In this document: piece after piece, positions 15,969 through 27,624 of the stretch | Layout: every line of letters starts with the position of its first letter | How positions within the stretch are numbered: position 1 is the stretch's first letter | NCBI RefSeq assembly: GCF_964204865.1 | Contig: NC_135251.1 | Coordinates: 30,170,943-30,234,942 of the forward strand | DNA length: 64,000 nucleotides | Direction of reading: 5' to 3' | Origin: Styela clava | Taxonomy: Eukaryota > Chordata > Ascidiacea > Stolidobranchia > Styelidae | The notes under the pieces: generated by a model | Seen by the model: the letters and a program-made list of their open reading frames with translations, nothing else | Database searches by the model: none | What the model was told of the DNA's origin: nothing | Made by a program: the position numbers and the translations under genes

Positions 15969-18940
15969 CCATATCACGTATATGCTACATGTTGACATTT
16001 CCAGTTGTGAGGAAGCAAATGTGGCCAACCAAACAGTGAACTACATAATTTAATTTTTAACAAAATTTCTCTAATTTGAGACAAAACCGTTCATCTGTTA
16101 TGTTAATTTTACAATTTATTCCGTTCCAGTCTAATATTTGATAATATTTTAGAATAAATAACCTATATGAATTGAAATAGATTTCATCTTGTTGACGTAC
16201 TACAAAATTAGTGAAATTAAAGAATCTATAAAACGAAAATAATCTAAAAAGGTATAAAACGCACTCAAACAACACAGGTGAAAGTGAACGCATATAAATC
16301 AAACATTAAAAGTTTGTAATGTTTGTTTGATTCATATACTTTCAATTTAATCCATTGGTTGTTCAGAGATAATATATTAATTTTTTATTTTTGTTAATTT
16401 GTGACCATCAGGCATTTCTAGTCTTTGTACCTCTCTCAATGAACATATCTATTTTAGAGATATACCGCCTGAGTAGTTTACAGTTGTATCTTTGCTAGTT
16501 TATCACACAAAACTGTAAATATTAATCACGTTATTCGCGATAAAAGTTATATGATTCCGTATATTAATTTTTACATTCCGTATAATGTCCCAATTGTAAG
16601 TAATGCCTATTGATAATACCGTCTCGTATGCTCATTTGTTAAATTATACTCCGCTAATCATGTTGAGCTAACCTGACTTGCACTATTATTAATATAGTTC
16701 AGAATATTGGATTATTGTTGGTGATTGTGAATTTCTGTATGACGTTATGCGCGAGTGATATGACCGATATTGTACGTCGTCAGTTTCGATTTCGTTCCAA
16801 CGCTTCTGTCGATGGAATACTATAGGTTATGATTGATTTAATATATTCAATACTTTTATAATTAGTAAAATTACCGACAAATTCACCTAATTTGAGGTAA
16901 AATCGAAACAGATCACACTTCCGCTATCAATATTGTAAGTATCAAATATAGCTGAGATGTTACACTTTTTATTTTCAAATGTTCAATTTTAGGTCTAATG
17001 ATACTGTTAAATGACTTCATCGATAAACTTCAAAATAAGTCATGCAACTGAAAAAATACAAAGGATGAAGTAGAGTTTATTACTATTTAATATTATATAT
17101 ATATATGATATTAATATTTTCTTGAAAATGCAGAAATTACAAAATTATTTTCGACGGCCTACGCACTTATATATGAAATATTTTCAAAGACAATATTTAT
17201 AATTTAACTGTTTAGATATTTGCCTTAAATGGTCGGAAAAGCTAGCGTCATTACTTTCACTTTTACTAGTACTTGGCAATAATTCAACTTCCTATTTCCA
17301 TATGGATTTCCGTTGAATCATTGCACCGCTAATGCAATTACTGGTCCATAACGACGTCATAATGTAAAGCGACATAATTATGGCAAATTAAAAAAAATAA
17401 AGAAATATAAGCAACACAATTCACGATATTAGTAAAGTAAAGCAGCATTATATGCATGCTACACAGCCCATAAAAGGATTAAAATACACGACATTATAAC
17501 ACAATACATGGGTTAAAACCTCATTTTCATGTAGAACACAGACATAAAATGACTTGTGAAGTCATTGACGCAATTTTGATTGGTATATACGCAATTTATA
17601 TGAATTCTCTGTGTTTAATGCTCACCCAGATTACGCAACTCGAAATGTATTTTGATGAGTACCGAAACTTGGAATTTCCCTAGATTTATAAAACACGCAA
17701 TAAATTTAGATAAATGCAGCAACTGCCATGACTGACTTTACTGTCTTTTCCGACGCCGCAAGGAATCCGACAAATGTTTCGGATTGACAAACCAGATACC
17801 AAAAAAAGACATTTTTTACAAACCACTGATCCACAAATTTCTCGTTTTCCGCTAAAAATAATTGAAATAGCGTAGCTCAGGTGAGCAAGTTAATTCAATG
17901 ATCGAATTATTTGAGTTTATCACAGCAGCAGTCTAATCACTAACAGTATATGATCATGTAATTTGCGTTCCTTTTTTTATTTTAAATATTATGATGAAGC
18001 TTTGTCACAGCTAAAACAAGAACCAGCGTGATGTGAGAAATGCTGATCACCAAGTGAAGTAAATATGACGCATACAACGAAAACACCGAAATATAAGAAC
18101 GCCGTGGGCATAATATATTGAGACTAAGCAATGTTTCAATTATTAAGTTTTAACCTTTAAATTTCATCAAAAGAGAATACAGTATTTTTAAATTTAGGCA
18201 TTATATGTAATTATGAACACAATAGATATGTAAATAGGGTACATGCACATTATCGCAAAAATAAATTAATTACATTTTACCTGATTTTATATTGTTGATT
18301 TATGATTTCTATCGCAAACTAACTGAACTAGGCTCCACAGCATGATAATATCAATACAATAATGCAATACAATTTCTAGTTTTTAAATATATTTTTCATC
18401 ATCTGTATTTTTTTCTATTATTTTAATCATTAGTTTCAGCCTATGTTTTATAGTTTATTCGTAATTTGAAAAAGTTGACGAGACAAAGCAGACTGTTTTA
18501 TCGAAAATACCATGGCTATGAAATATGAACAAAATTACATCGAGGCTATAACGCAATACGCAATTATCCTTTTTATATTAAGTGTACTTCAGTTAGTGCC
18601 ACATACCTGTGCTATACATCTGAACACGTAACCACGTCTAAATGATAAACAACTTGCAACGGACGCTGACTGTTCGAGAGTTGTAATACAAGTGTAATAC
18701 GAGAGATACTAAGTTTATAATCAAATCATAGACTCAAAAACATTACAAACTAACCACTGAGTTTGTTCAAATATAGAAAGCATAAAGTATATGGTTTCAC
18801 TAATTTTATTTACGTCAAGATGTTCGCTATATAATTCCGAATCTTATTCAACAATAACCTTGAAAACTGCTCTTTAAATTTTTGAACTAACCTAACAATG
18901 TTCAAAGGTGTGTAACATATTATATTAAAAGAATAAAGGA
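15969..18940. other. AT-rich DNA with no gene seen
   Basis: The longest frame is 81 residues (minus strand, 16302-16057) and carries no recognisable motif. There is a short AT dinucleotide run near 17094-17104. I see no transposon termini, RNA genes or splice-consistent coding blocks. Confidence 0.4.
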
Positions 18941-18979
18941 TCCCGTCAATTGTTGGATTTTGGTTTTCTCTCAGAATTA

Positions 18980-20035
18980 CATGAGTCATCTAGAGACAAT
19001 CGTCTCACTTTATAGGGTGAAATTGCTCTAAAATTGTATGTTGGCCTACATTGATTGATACTCACCATAATATTTGTTCTTTGCGCATGGGACTTTATTG
19101 TGTGGGTTCCAACAGCATTTCCATCTTTCGCATTGACTTCTACAAAAAATATTCGAGTCCATTTCATCACACCCAGATTTAGAAATATTATTATACGTAT
19201 TTTAAAAAACACAACTGAAGTTCTATGTCATAAATAAAGGCACAATTGCCAATGCAAGAGTAATGCAGAACACATTTGGAATATAATGGTGACACCAACC
19301 CTCTTTGGTATTGAGTTATCATTCTTATGTATCGGGTGACATTGTCGAGAGCAAAAGTCATTAAATTTCACTATTCTGATTATCATTTTGAGACTAAGGT
19401 GTAGTTTGTATTCAGCATGAAACTTTGAAACAGGCGCACGAGATCCCGAAGTTTGATCGAAACCAGCATTGCAACAATGGCTACAACATATAAGTATGCA
19501 TCTGATTAGAACGTCATACCTGCTCACTTTCTTGATTCTTTTGTTACAAGGCTTCCTAATGTTTATTCTGCAACTATGCATAACTTTTGCTGAACCGTAG
19601 TTTTGCATGAATCCTGAAAACAAAAATTACCATTTACTTCAATTTATCAATCAAGTAGGCCTACCAATCTACTTGTAACTGAAAGTAAGCCTAAATGAAT
19701 TTTTAGAGAACGAGATGTCATTTTTCAAAAGTATCGCTGTCGTGTCCATGCTGTGATATATAGACAATTAATAAGTGACTTTGTAGACGTAGAACGTAGT
19801 GTGTAACCCTATTTGACTGTTGAACCTTTATAACCAGATTCTACTAACAGTTTGAATTTGAAAAATCCATTTTATTACCTTTGGGTATTATTGTTGGATG
19901 GAACGAAACACTTAATCGTCTTTGATCGGCATTATCCAACACACTCGAAAGAGATGTAATATGCTCTTGTTTGTCTTCTACCATGCTTGTTAAGGTAGAA
20001 AGCCTAAGCATTGTCAGCAACCACTCCATATGCAT
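18980..20035 (-). CDS. Putative small Cys-rich secreted protein locus (tentative, 2-3 exons)
   Basis: I do not recognise the family. A first exon, 20035-19879, would encode a 52-residue piece starting MHMEWLLTMLRL, compatible with a weak signal peptide, and ends at a good GT donor. The acceptor at 19615-19614 opens an exon at 19613 that joins in frame. It reads GFMQNYGSAKVMHSC and continues as an unusually long open frame of 128 codons to 19228, with clusters such as RCILICCSHCCNAGF and a dibasic KRIKK. Further down, 19180-19066 holds another frame with six cysteines (see findings), but it lacks an obvious acceptor. A secreted peptide precursor, a decayed gene or chance are all possible; the model is offered only as a hypothesis. 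Confidence 0.25.
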
Positions 20036-22230
20036 GCTTATTAATGTTACAAACTAACTATAAATAGATTTTCAATTCCAGAAAAATTAACATTCATTTA
20101 AATCGGAGAAAAAAGTAAAGCGCATGTAAAATAATGTTGTTAAGTGCAAACTTGTCACGCCATATTGCAATTCCCAAACAGAAGTTAGATGAGTAGTTCT
20201 CTTGGGCAATCTCACCAAGATGAAGCGAAGAGCATCTTGAAATGACGTAAACGGTGATATACCGTTACAGTCTCTAGCTAAATCATGAATAATTTTATCA
20301 TAACATCAGTAACAAAATAAAGAAATAAAATAAGAAAGGACTAATGTCACCATTCATGAAATATATCTAAGCGAAAAAAGTGCAATAAGCGACTGCTGAA
20401 ATATCAAATGTTACGTCAACGTATACATATTGTTGATCAGTCAATGTTGCAATGAACACATAAATGTAAAATTTTAGAATTGCTCAGAGAGAAATCCAAA
20501 AATTAATCATTCAAGCTTTCACGATAGCCAAGATTTCTCAACAAAAACCGTCAGCTATCATAGCAACTTCAAGAGTTACTGGACTGGTGTATCATCAAGA
20601 TTGCATACGCCTACATTCATACTTTTTATTGTATCAATTTCTGAATTTCCAATTGATTTTAATTTGGGGATTTAAATGGGGTGTCACTTGAAAACTAAGA
20701 TAGGGGAACGATTTGGGAAACCATTGGCTGAAACCAAAACTGCTTCTTATTACGGATACACTGTTCGTCGTTCGTTCTCGTAGGAACGACTTCCCCCCTT
20801 ACATATGATAAAATTAGGATTACAGTGTCCGTTTATAGAAATAAACTTAATTAGTACGGTATGGTACACTGGAGCGCCAATGGACCAAGTTTCAATTAAT
20901 CTGAGGGTTTATTTTATAGATTTCCATGCTCCTTATAGAATTTCATCCTAACTTTTGGACTTTGATTATTCTTATAATTCGATTTCGTATAAATTCACAT
21001 AATATATTTTGCAGCAAATTTAATATGTTTCCATTTATTAAGAAACATATTTGTACAAAAGAAGTGATTTGCGTTTGGTATTCTACACGATTTAAAAAAT
21101 AATATCTGGCAAATAACCGATGTTCCATTTTTTTGCCCGAATCCGTTATAAATGATTTCAAAACAGGGGACATCTTCTTTCATACCATACTCATTTTGTT
21201 TCACTGTTTAGTGAACCCGATAGAGAAATACTTCCAAACGGGAATCACATGCAACGACAAGACGGGAAGGAAAATCGCCCCAGGGAATTTCGAAACAAAG
21301 TTGAATGATTTGTCTTCGCAACTATCTTACATTATTAGTTCAATCAAGCACATAGTTATAATCCCAAGTCAAGTAGCAACCATAAGTGGGTTCAGACATA
21401 CATACAAATATAGAATTATACCTGAGATTTTAACAAAAAGATTTAATGAGCACAGCCAGAACTCGACCTGCGCACTTTGTCGAAAGCTTTCTATAGAATC
21501 ATAAAGTTTCAATATCTGATCTACTACTGATTTATCTGAAACTAGAATAAAAAAATAGTTTATCGCTATGGGAGCTACAAAACTAATTTTCTACATCTAC
21601 TTGGCATCCATACCTTAACGAAAATGCGGATGAACTTAATCTGCTTCTGCCTTTGTCACGTGCTCAAAGACAATCAGCAACTCCAACATCTGATGTTACG
21701 TACGCACAAGTTCCTCCATTGCTGTTGCTGTACTGCAAGGTAACCAAAAATAAAAACAAATTCTTTCTTGGAGCAAATTTTAATCACCTTATACGTGTCC
21801 CTTGTCCAAACACATCACTGCGATCGCGAGGGCATTATATCATGTTATTAGGTTTTTAATTACCGAGATTTCCAATTCATTGAATAGGGAAACAATATCT
21901 ACGCATCATGATGGACAATTTCAAAGAAAAGACATAAAACTTATAAAATTCACCCGAGACTCACTCAGTAGGTAATAAATTTCTGGTGAAAATATGTTTT
22001 TGTAACGCAATCGGTACAAAAGCTTGAATTGTTTGATATTCAAGTGCGAATATTTTTGTGATCTCGAAGTCTTACAATTCAAAATGACTAATACCTACTA
22101 GTATTATACCTCTTGGCATTGATGGTAATACTAACTAGCGCATTTAATATCAACATGAATTATTTCAAAGATTATGACTTTTAAAACTGAAATTCAGGTT
22201 CAGCATATTGTCCCAAGTTCTTTTGAACTA
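20036..22230. other. Mostly non-coding stretch before the LINE
   Basis: Apart from the 123-residue plus-strand frame listed separately (21133-21504), I see only short AT-biased frames. No transposon ends or RNA genes are evident. Confidence 0.35.
21133..21504 (+). CDS. Unassigned 123-residue open frame
   Basis: I do not recognise this protein. It is longer than expected by chance in such AT-rich DNA. It has a hydrophobic stretch near the N-terminus (FFHTILILFHCLV), a mixed polar middle, and a C-terminal CALCRKL with two cysteines. No introns are needed to read it, but a flanking acceptor or donor could make it an internal exon. Nothing nearby indicates a role. It may be a real small gene, an exon or a remnant of a mobile element. 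Confidence 0.2.
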   Translation: MPESVINDFKTGDIFFHTILILFHCLVNPIEKYFQTGITCNDKTGRKIAPGNFETKLNDLSSQLSYIISSIKHIVIIPSQVATISGFRHTYKYRIIPEILTKRFNEHSQNSTCALCRKLSIES

Positions 22231-22412
22231 GGTTTAGCAACGCGTACCTCATCGGACGCAATCACTATTTTCCGAACGAGAGTCTTGTATCTACAGCTAC
22301 GCGGGGCATTCTTGAAATCATTTTAAACTCCGACTCCACAGCCCTGTAGATTTCACTGGTTTTAGCACACGGTCCTTGAATATTAGGACTCAGAAGGACA
22401 AAGACCCACTGG

Positions 22413-22766
22413 ATGACTTCGACGCGCCATGGCGTACATCGTTGGCCGTATACGCGAAATTCCAACATCCATAAACCGATTGTCGCAAAATTTACCAATC
22501 GCAAAATCAGAGCTAAAATTCTCAAAAATCGTCACTTGATCAAAACCGCTACCAATTCAACATCCATAAGGAACCTATCCAAAGCATTTGTTGTTGAGAA
22601 TTTGACCGACAAAAACAAGAACTTATTTTACAAAGCGAAAATTCTCAAAAGACAATGTGGTTACGCCTTCCTATGGACATCAAATGGCAAAGTGCTGATA
22701 AAAAAGAACAAAGACACTAACACTTTATCCATAACTGAAGATGAAGATCTTGATAAAATAAGATGA
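22413..22766 (+). CDS. LINE ORF1 protein, N-terminally truncated
   Basis: This encodes at least 117 residues of a LINE ORF1-type nucleic-acid chaperone. The segment KPIVAKFTNRKIRAKILKNR resembles the end of the RRM-like domain found in ORF1 proteins of the CR1/L2/Jockey groups. It is followed by VENLTDKNKNLFYKAK and YAFLWTSNGKVLIKK, a conserved C-terminal block of the same proteins. It normally binds LINE RNA and packages it with ORF2 protein. The reading frame is not clearly open upstream of about 22390, so roughly the first half of the usual protein is missing or frame-shifted. ORF2 starts 162 bases after its stop. Confidence 0.7.
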   Translation: MTSTRHGVHRWPYTRNSNIHKPIVAKFTNRKIRAKILKNRHLIKTATNSTSIRNLSKAFVVENLTDKNKNLFYKAKILKRQCGYAFLWTSNGKVLIKKNKDTNTLSITEDEDLDKIR

Positions 22767-22928
22767 GTCCATTTAATTTTTTACTGCCATATCCTAGTAA
22801 ATTATTCTATCATGTTATTGGTTTAAATAACTTCAGTCCCCATTGGAATAGCCCATCTAATGACTTTGCCCCCCTCGCCTCAACCAACCTAATGTTATCT
22901 AATTCGAATCCATTAGCATTCCTCATCT

Positions 22929-25900
22929 ATGAGTGATCCTTATCCTACCTGGGAATCAACCAATTTTCATCCCGAAATTCCTTCTATTGCAAGTCGATAC
23001 CTTGAAATATCCAATATCAATAGAGTAACTTCAAGTTTTCTAGCAACAGACTTTATTATATTGCACCATAACATCAGATCATTGGCAAAATATGCCGATA
23101 ATCTAGTTGAGCTAATTTCAAATTTTTGTATTCCACCTCAAATTATTGCTCTAAGCGAGACTAGGATCATGAGTGAAACTGCTGTTGTCAATATTGATAT
23201 CTCTGGTTACACTTTCATTCATGCTCCCTCCTCTACTCGCGCAGGCGGTGTTGGTTTTTATATTAGGGACAATCTAAACTTTCATTTATGCACTGACTTC
23301 AGCCTTTGCCTCCCAAACTGTGAGGACTTGTGGATCGAACTCAAATATTTCCAACCAACCTCAAAAATTCAAAATCTTGTTGTCGGTGTAATATATAGAC
23401 ATCCAAAAAATAATATACCATCATTCACCACAGCAATGTCTTGTTTATTTGAGAAGCTGGCGATGGCTAAAAAGCAATTTATTATATTAGGCGACTTTAA
23501 TATAAATCTTTTTAATTCTTGTGACAATCCTACTACCAAGTATCTTGATATGCTAATGTCCAATTTCATATGTCCACTTATCACCAAACCAACCAGAGTG
23601 ACCTCAACCTCCCACACATTAATTGACCACATCTACACTAATATCATAGATTCCCGCACTTCGTCATTTATTTTGCTCAGTGATCTCACCGACCACTTTC
23701 CCATAATGTGCACAATACCAGCAACTAATAGTAACGTTAAAACAAACACTCGCATGAAACGGGACATGACTAAATTTTGTGCTGACTCGTTCAGGCTAGA
23801 AGTTGAGTCAATGTGCAATAATTATACTAGTGTTATATTATCTGAAGTAAACTTCAATAGCTCATTTGATACTTTTCTTAGTCACTTCAAGTGGTTAATC
23901 AATAAGCATGCCCCATTAAAACCATTTTCTCGTAGAGAAAACAAATTTTATTCCAAACCTTGGATTACTAAAGGAATTCGTAATTCCATTAAACATAAGA
24001 ACAAGATGTTCAAAAGTAAGTTCCTGAAGGGAAATTTATCCCAGCGTCTCCACTTTAAAAAATATAAAAATATTTTGACACATTTGCAGAGGAGATCAAA
24101 ACAAATGTATTACCATAACATCCTAGAGAACAACAGAGGCGATGTTAAACGCACTTGGAAAACTATAAATGACATCATCAAAGTAAGGTCCAATGATGAA
24201 ACCACTATCTCGGAACTGAAGCTTGAAAATGGTACCATAGTCTCAGACCCTGTCGCGATATCCGTTGAATTTAATAAATTTTTTTCATCCGTAGGAAAGA
24301 GACTTGCCGATAATGTCCCACACAGTACGAAATCTTTCAAAGCCTTTTTGGGTGCTCCTACACAGAATTCGTTTTTTCTGGAGCCATCAACACCTCTAGA
24401 AGTTCACCAAGTAATAATGAACCTGAAAAAAGGCAAAGCAGTTGGGCATGATAATATTCCTTCTTTTTTCTTAAAATTAGTCGCAGACAGCATATCTCCA
24501 GCTTTGAGTCATTTCTTTAATCTATCATTTAGTTTAGGAATTTTTCCCTCCGCTCTGAAGATTGCTAGGGTAATACCCATCTTCAAAAGTGGCAACAAAA
24601 ATAATCCTTCAAATTATAGGCCAATTTCAATTCTACCCTGTATTGGCATCGTCCTGGAAAAATTAGTCTATAAAAGAATGCTCAACTTCTGTAACAAATT
24701 CAATCTGATCGACAAATGCCAATTCGGATTTCAATCCAATCACTCGACTTCCCATGCCATCCTAGATCTTATTTCATTTATCTATGAAAAAATTGATAAA
24801 GGGGAGTCTGTCTGTTGTGCATTCCTGGATTTAAAGAAGGCCTTTGACACAGTTGATCATCAAATTCTTGTCCAAAAGTTGACACACTGTGGTTTTAGAG
24901 GTAACGCATGCAAACTATTATGTAATTACCTGAGTGGTCGATCACAGTTTGTTGAAGTAGGATGTCATAGGTCTCCGATGTTGCCCATCCACTGTGGAAT
25001 TGTCCAAGGTTCGGTCATTGGACCATTGGCTTTCTTACTTTTCATAAATGATTTGTCGAACTGTTCGAATCTTTTAACAAAACTCTTCGCCGATGACGCT
25101 TGCTTGCTTGCCAGTGCCAAAGATTCAACCACGCTCCAAAATACTATGAACACTGAAATAGATAAAATAATTGAGTGGATGTTATGCAACAAACTCACTG
25201 TGAACGTAAAAAAATCTAAAGTCATGCTATTCAGTCCTAAATCAATTAAAAAACATTCCAACATGTTAATCAAAATCAGGGGGGTTGCTTTGGAAGTTGT
25301 TCAATCCTTTAAATATGTCGGGCTCTATATAGATAGTAACTTAAAATGGAACACTCATATTACCGAGATGCACAAGAAATTGTCAAGGTCTGTTGGGATT
25401 TTGGGAAAACTTAGGCATTATGTGCAGGATGCTACCCTGCGAACCATTTATTTTGCTCTTTTTCAATCCCACATCCAATATGCTATAACTGCATGGGGCT
25501 CTGCAACACAAACCAACATTCACAAATTGGAGGTCTTACAGAATAAAGCTGTTAGAACTCTCTCCAGAGCGTCTATTCGTACAAACTTAAACACCCTTTA
25601 CCATAAAACCAGGGTGTTGAAACTATCCGACATTTATACTCTAGAGATTGCCAAAGTTATGCACCAATTTCAGAATAATTACTTGCCCACAGCGTTCGAC
25701 AATTATTTTGTTTCGCTTACCTCTGTGCATGAACACAACACACGCTCTTCGACCAAATCCAATCTTTTTGTACCTCGCTTTTCGCTGAGCAAATCTCAAA
25801 ATTCCCTGAAATACAAAGGCGTAATAATTTGGAATAACATTCCCCAAAGTTTACGTGACTCCACATATGCTACTTTCAAAATAAAATATAAAAAATTCAT

Positions 25901-25940
25901 GCTTTCATCCTACCTGTCTTTCTCCAGCACATCTGTTTGA
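22929..25940 (+). CDS. LINE ORF2: AP endonuclease and reverse transcriptase, intact
   Basis: A 1003-residue protein that nicks target DNA and reverse-transcribes the LINE RNA from the nick. The N-terminal apurinic-type endonuclease has Asn48 in LHHNIRSL, Glu77 in SETR, GDFN at 188-191 and a final DH pair at 255-256 in SDLTDHFP. The reverse transcriptase runs from about 470 to 760, with KGKAVGHDNIPSFFLK, NYRPISILP, FLDLKKAFDTVDH, HCGIVQGSVIGPLAF and the catalytic FADDA at 720-724. A C-terminal region with HIQYAITAWGSAT and QNKAVRTL matches the usual thumb and post-RT segment. No stop or frameshift interrupts it. The metal-binding aspartates are present, so activity is plausible. Confidence 0.95.
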   Translation: MSDPYPTWESTNFHPEIPSIASRYLEISNINRVTSSFLATDFIILHHNIRSLAKYADNLVELISNFCIPPQIIALSETRIMSETAVVNIDISGYTFIHAPSSTRAGGVGFYIRDNLNFHLCTDFSLCLPNCEDLWIELKYFQPTSKIQNLVVGVIYRHPKNNIPSFTTAMSCLFEKLAMAKKQFIILGDFNINLFNSCDNPTTKYLDMLMSNFICPLITKPTRVTSTSHTLIDHIYTNIIDSRTSSFILLSDLTDHFPIMCTIPATNSNVKTNTRMKRDMTKFCADSFRLEVESMCNNYTSVILSEVNFNSSFDTFLSHFKWLINKHAPLKPFSRRENKFYSKPWITKGIRNSIKHKNKMFKSKFLKGNLSQRLHFKKYKNILTHLQRRSKQMYYHNILENNRGDVKRTWKTINDIIKVRSNDETTISELKLENGTIVSDPVAISVEFNKFFSSVGKRLADNVPHSTKSFKAFLGAPTQNSFFLEPSTPLEVHQVIMNLKKGKAVGHDNIPSFFLKLVADSISPALSHFFNLSFSLGIFPSALKIARVIPIFKSGNKNNPSNYRPISILPCIGIVLEKLVYKRMLNFCNKFNLIDKCQFGFQSNHSTSHAILDLISFIYEKIDKGESVCCAFLDLKKAFDTVDHQILVQKLTHCGFRGNACKLLCNYLSGRSQFVEVGCHRSPMLPIHCGIVQGSVIGPLAFLLFINDLSNCSNLLTKLFADDACLLASAKDSTTLQNTMNTEIDKIIEWMLCNKLTVNVKKSKVMLFSPKSIKKHSNMLIKIRGVALEVVQSFKYVGLYIDSNLKWNTHITEMHKKLSRSVGILGKLRHYVQDATLRTIYFALFQSHIQYAITAWGSATQTNIHKLEVLQNKAVRTLSRASIRTNLNTLYHKTRVLKLSDIYTLEIAKVMHQFQNNYLPTAFDNYFVSLTSVHEHNTRSSTKSNLFVPRFSLSKSQNSLKYKGVIIWNNIPQSLRDSTYATFKIKYKKFMLSSYLSFSSTSV

Positions 25941-26537
25941 TGTGCTCACTGACTTTCCCTCGGCACTGCCAGCAGAATACTTGACTAGGTCCACAACCTC
26001 CCAGAGTCGACAGTACCTGTAATAAGTGAATCTGAATGTTTCATGTAAATATTTAAATTGCTTCTTTATTATCATCTACTTCCATAGTGCATGCTCTGCA
26101 CTATATTATGCTGTATGGCCATTTGTCATACAATGGTAATTCAACTTTGCTCATAGCCTAATCGTATAGTGTTAGCAGTATCTTTCAACAGTTTTACACT
26201 CATGATCCTTGATATTGGTCTCTCACCAAATACAATTTAATAACTATCTCGTATATATTTTTGTAAAAAGCTATCATATTTACCACTTTATTATTATTGT
26301 GCTTTGTTGCATTTTCGAAATTTGTATATATATAGCACTGTTGATACTCAGTGCTGCAGTGGTTATTTCATCCATCTGTTCATATCGTGTTCATTCTATA
26401 TTCTCAACGATTCCAAGCGGTATGCTTACTAATTTACAACGCTATTTATTGTTACCCCCATCTACTTTGTTGAGTTAACCTGTTTTTCACAGATTAGAAT
26501 AATTTTTATCTGTAATGTATTAATGACGATTCGACTT

Positions 26538-26582
26538 ACCCCAGCACTTGCAATCTTCTTGCACCCCAGCACTTGCAATCTT
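26538..26582 (+). repeat. Perfect 20-bp direct repeat in the LINE 3' region
   Basis: ACCCCAGCACTTGCAATCTT occurs at 26538-26557 and again at 26563-26582, with a 5-base spacer. It lies in the non-coding 3' part of the LINE, about 600 bases after the ORF2 stop codon. It is probably a small tandem duplication; a role in recognition of the LINE RNA is possible but unproven. Confidence 0.8.
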
Positions 26583-27107
26583 ATTTGAACTCTTGGCAAA
26601 CATTTATAACTATGATTACGCCGTGTTATCGGCATAATATCCCTACCGGGATATATTTAAAATCTGTTTAAATAACTATCAATTCCATAATGCTGCGATA
26701 TCGGCTCGGTATCCTGTCATCGCACTGTACTGCATTCCTGCTGCCGTTCCCATAGTTACTCGCACATATGTGCTTGGAGTCGTTTTTGGTTTTGCTTTTC
26801 TGTGTTTCGAGCGTCTCGTGGATTCAGGTCGTCTCGATTTTTCACTTCTTTATATTCTTTTATTCATTGTTTGACTTTTTTCATTGTTTTATGATTCATT
26901 TATTAGACTTTAGCTCAGGTGTCGCTGCTCGATAACCAATTTTGGTTTTCGCGACTCCTTTCACCTCCAATTATCCGTTTTTGCTTCCTTTTACATTCCG
27001 TATGCATTTAGTGTATTTCATGTGTGGTGAAAAAATAAACTACTGATTACTGATTATATGGAATGCGAGTCCTAGTTCTCTCTAGTAATATGCCCATGGA
27101 GAAACAC

Positions 27108-27445
27108 TATTATGATCGCGCGACAAATGGCGCAACGTGCTAAGCGTTAAGCATATACCTGTCATTGCACCTCTGGTTACCCTGCGTATGCCCAAACCCC
27201 AAATCCCATTCGGGATAATTATGTGCGAGAGGATTGCTGGAATCCTCACCGTAAGAGTACCGTATAATTCACGTAACCACTGGTGGGGTACGGCTTCATT
27301 CATCATCAGGTCCACACATCTGAAACAAATACCTGGCTAACTAATCCTATACTCAGTGTGGACTGGGCGTAACCGGGCGAATGGCGTGATACGACATATG
27401 ATCGGCGTATCGGCTCCCATATTCTCCCTGGATGAAATGATAAAT
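27108..27445 (+). mobile_element. tRNA-derived SINE, copy 2 (plus strand)
   Basis: Same family as the copy at about 14.0 kb, in the opposite orientation. The head contains GCGCAACGTGCTAAGCG (A-box region) followed by CACCTCTGGTTACCCTGCG and the TCCCATTCGGGATAATTATG block. The body shares GAGAGGATTGCTGGAATCC and CTAACTAATC with copy 1, and the 3' end has CCCTGGATGAAAT. It lies between the LINE 3' end and the FRMD8 start codon. Confidence 0.7.
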
Positions 27446-27624
27446 TATCTTTTTGCTATCATACAATCGGCGGTGGGCGCCATAGAGTGTTTTTTCGTCT
27501 ATTGGTAGCATCAAAGCTATTAAGTTAACTATGATCAAAGCCCGGTAACGTTAAAGATACTGACATATGACTGATCTAGTGTTTGTATATGCAGTAGTCT
27601 TTCCAACGGCAGAACGGGGCAGCC

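Larger units (their letters stand above)
22230..27060 (+). mobile_element. Near-complete non-LTR retrotransposon (LINE, CR1/L2-Jockey-like)
   Basis: A LINE of about 4.8 kb in which an ORF1 fragment (22413-22766) is followed by an intact ORF2 (22929-25940) with endonuclease and reverse transcriptase. A long 3' untranslated region ends in AATAAACTACTGATTACTGA at about 27033-27052. The terminal ACTGATT tandem units take the place of a poly-A tail, as in CR1/L2-type elements. The short ORF1 implies 5' truncation or decay, so the left boundary is only approximate. The uninterrupted ORF2 implies a young insertion or continuing selection for mobility. A SINE starts about 55 bases after its 3' end. 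Confidence 0.9.
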
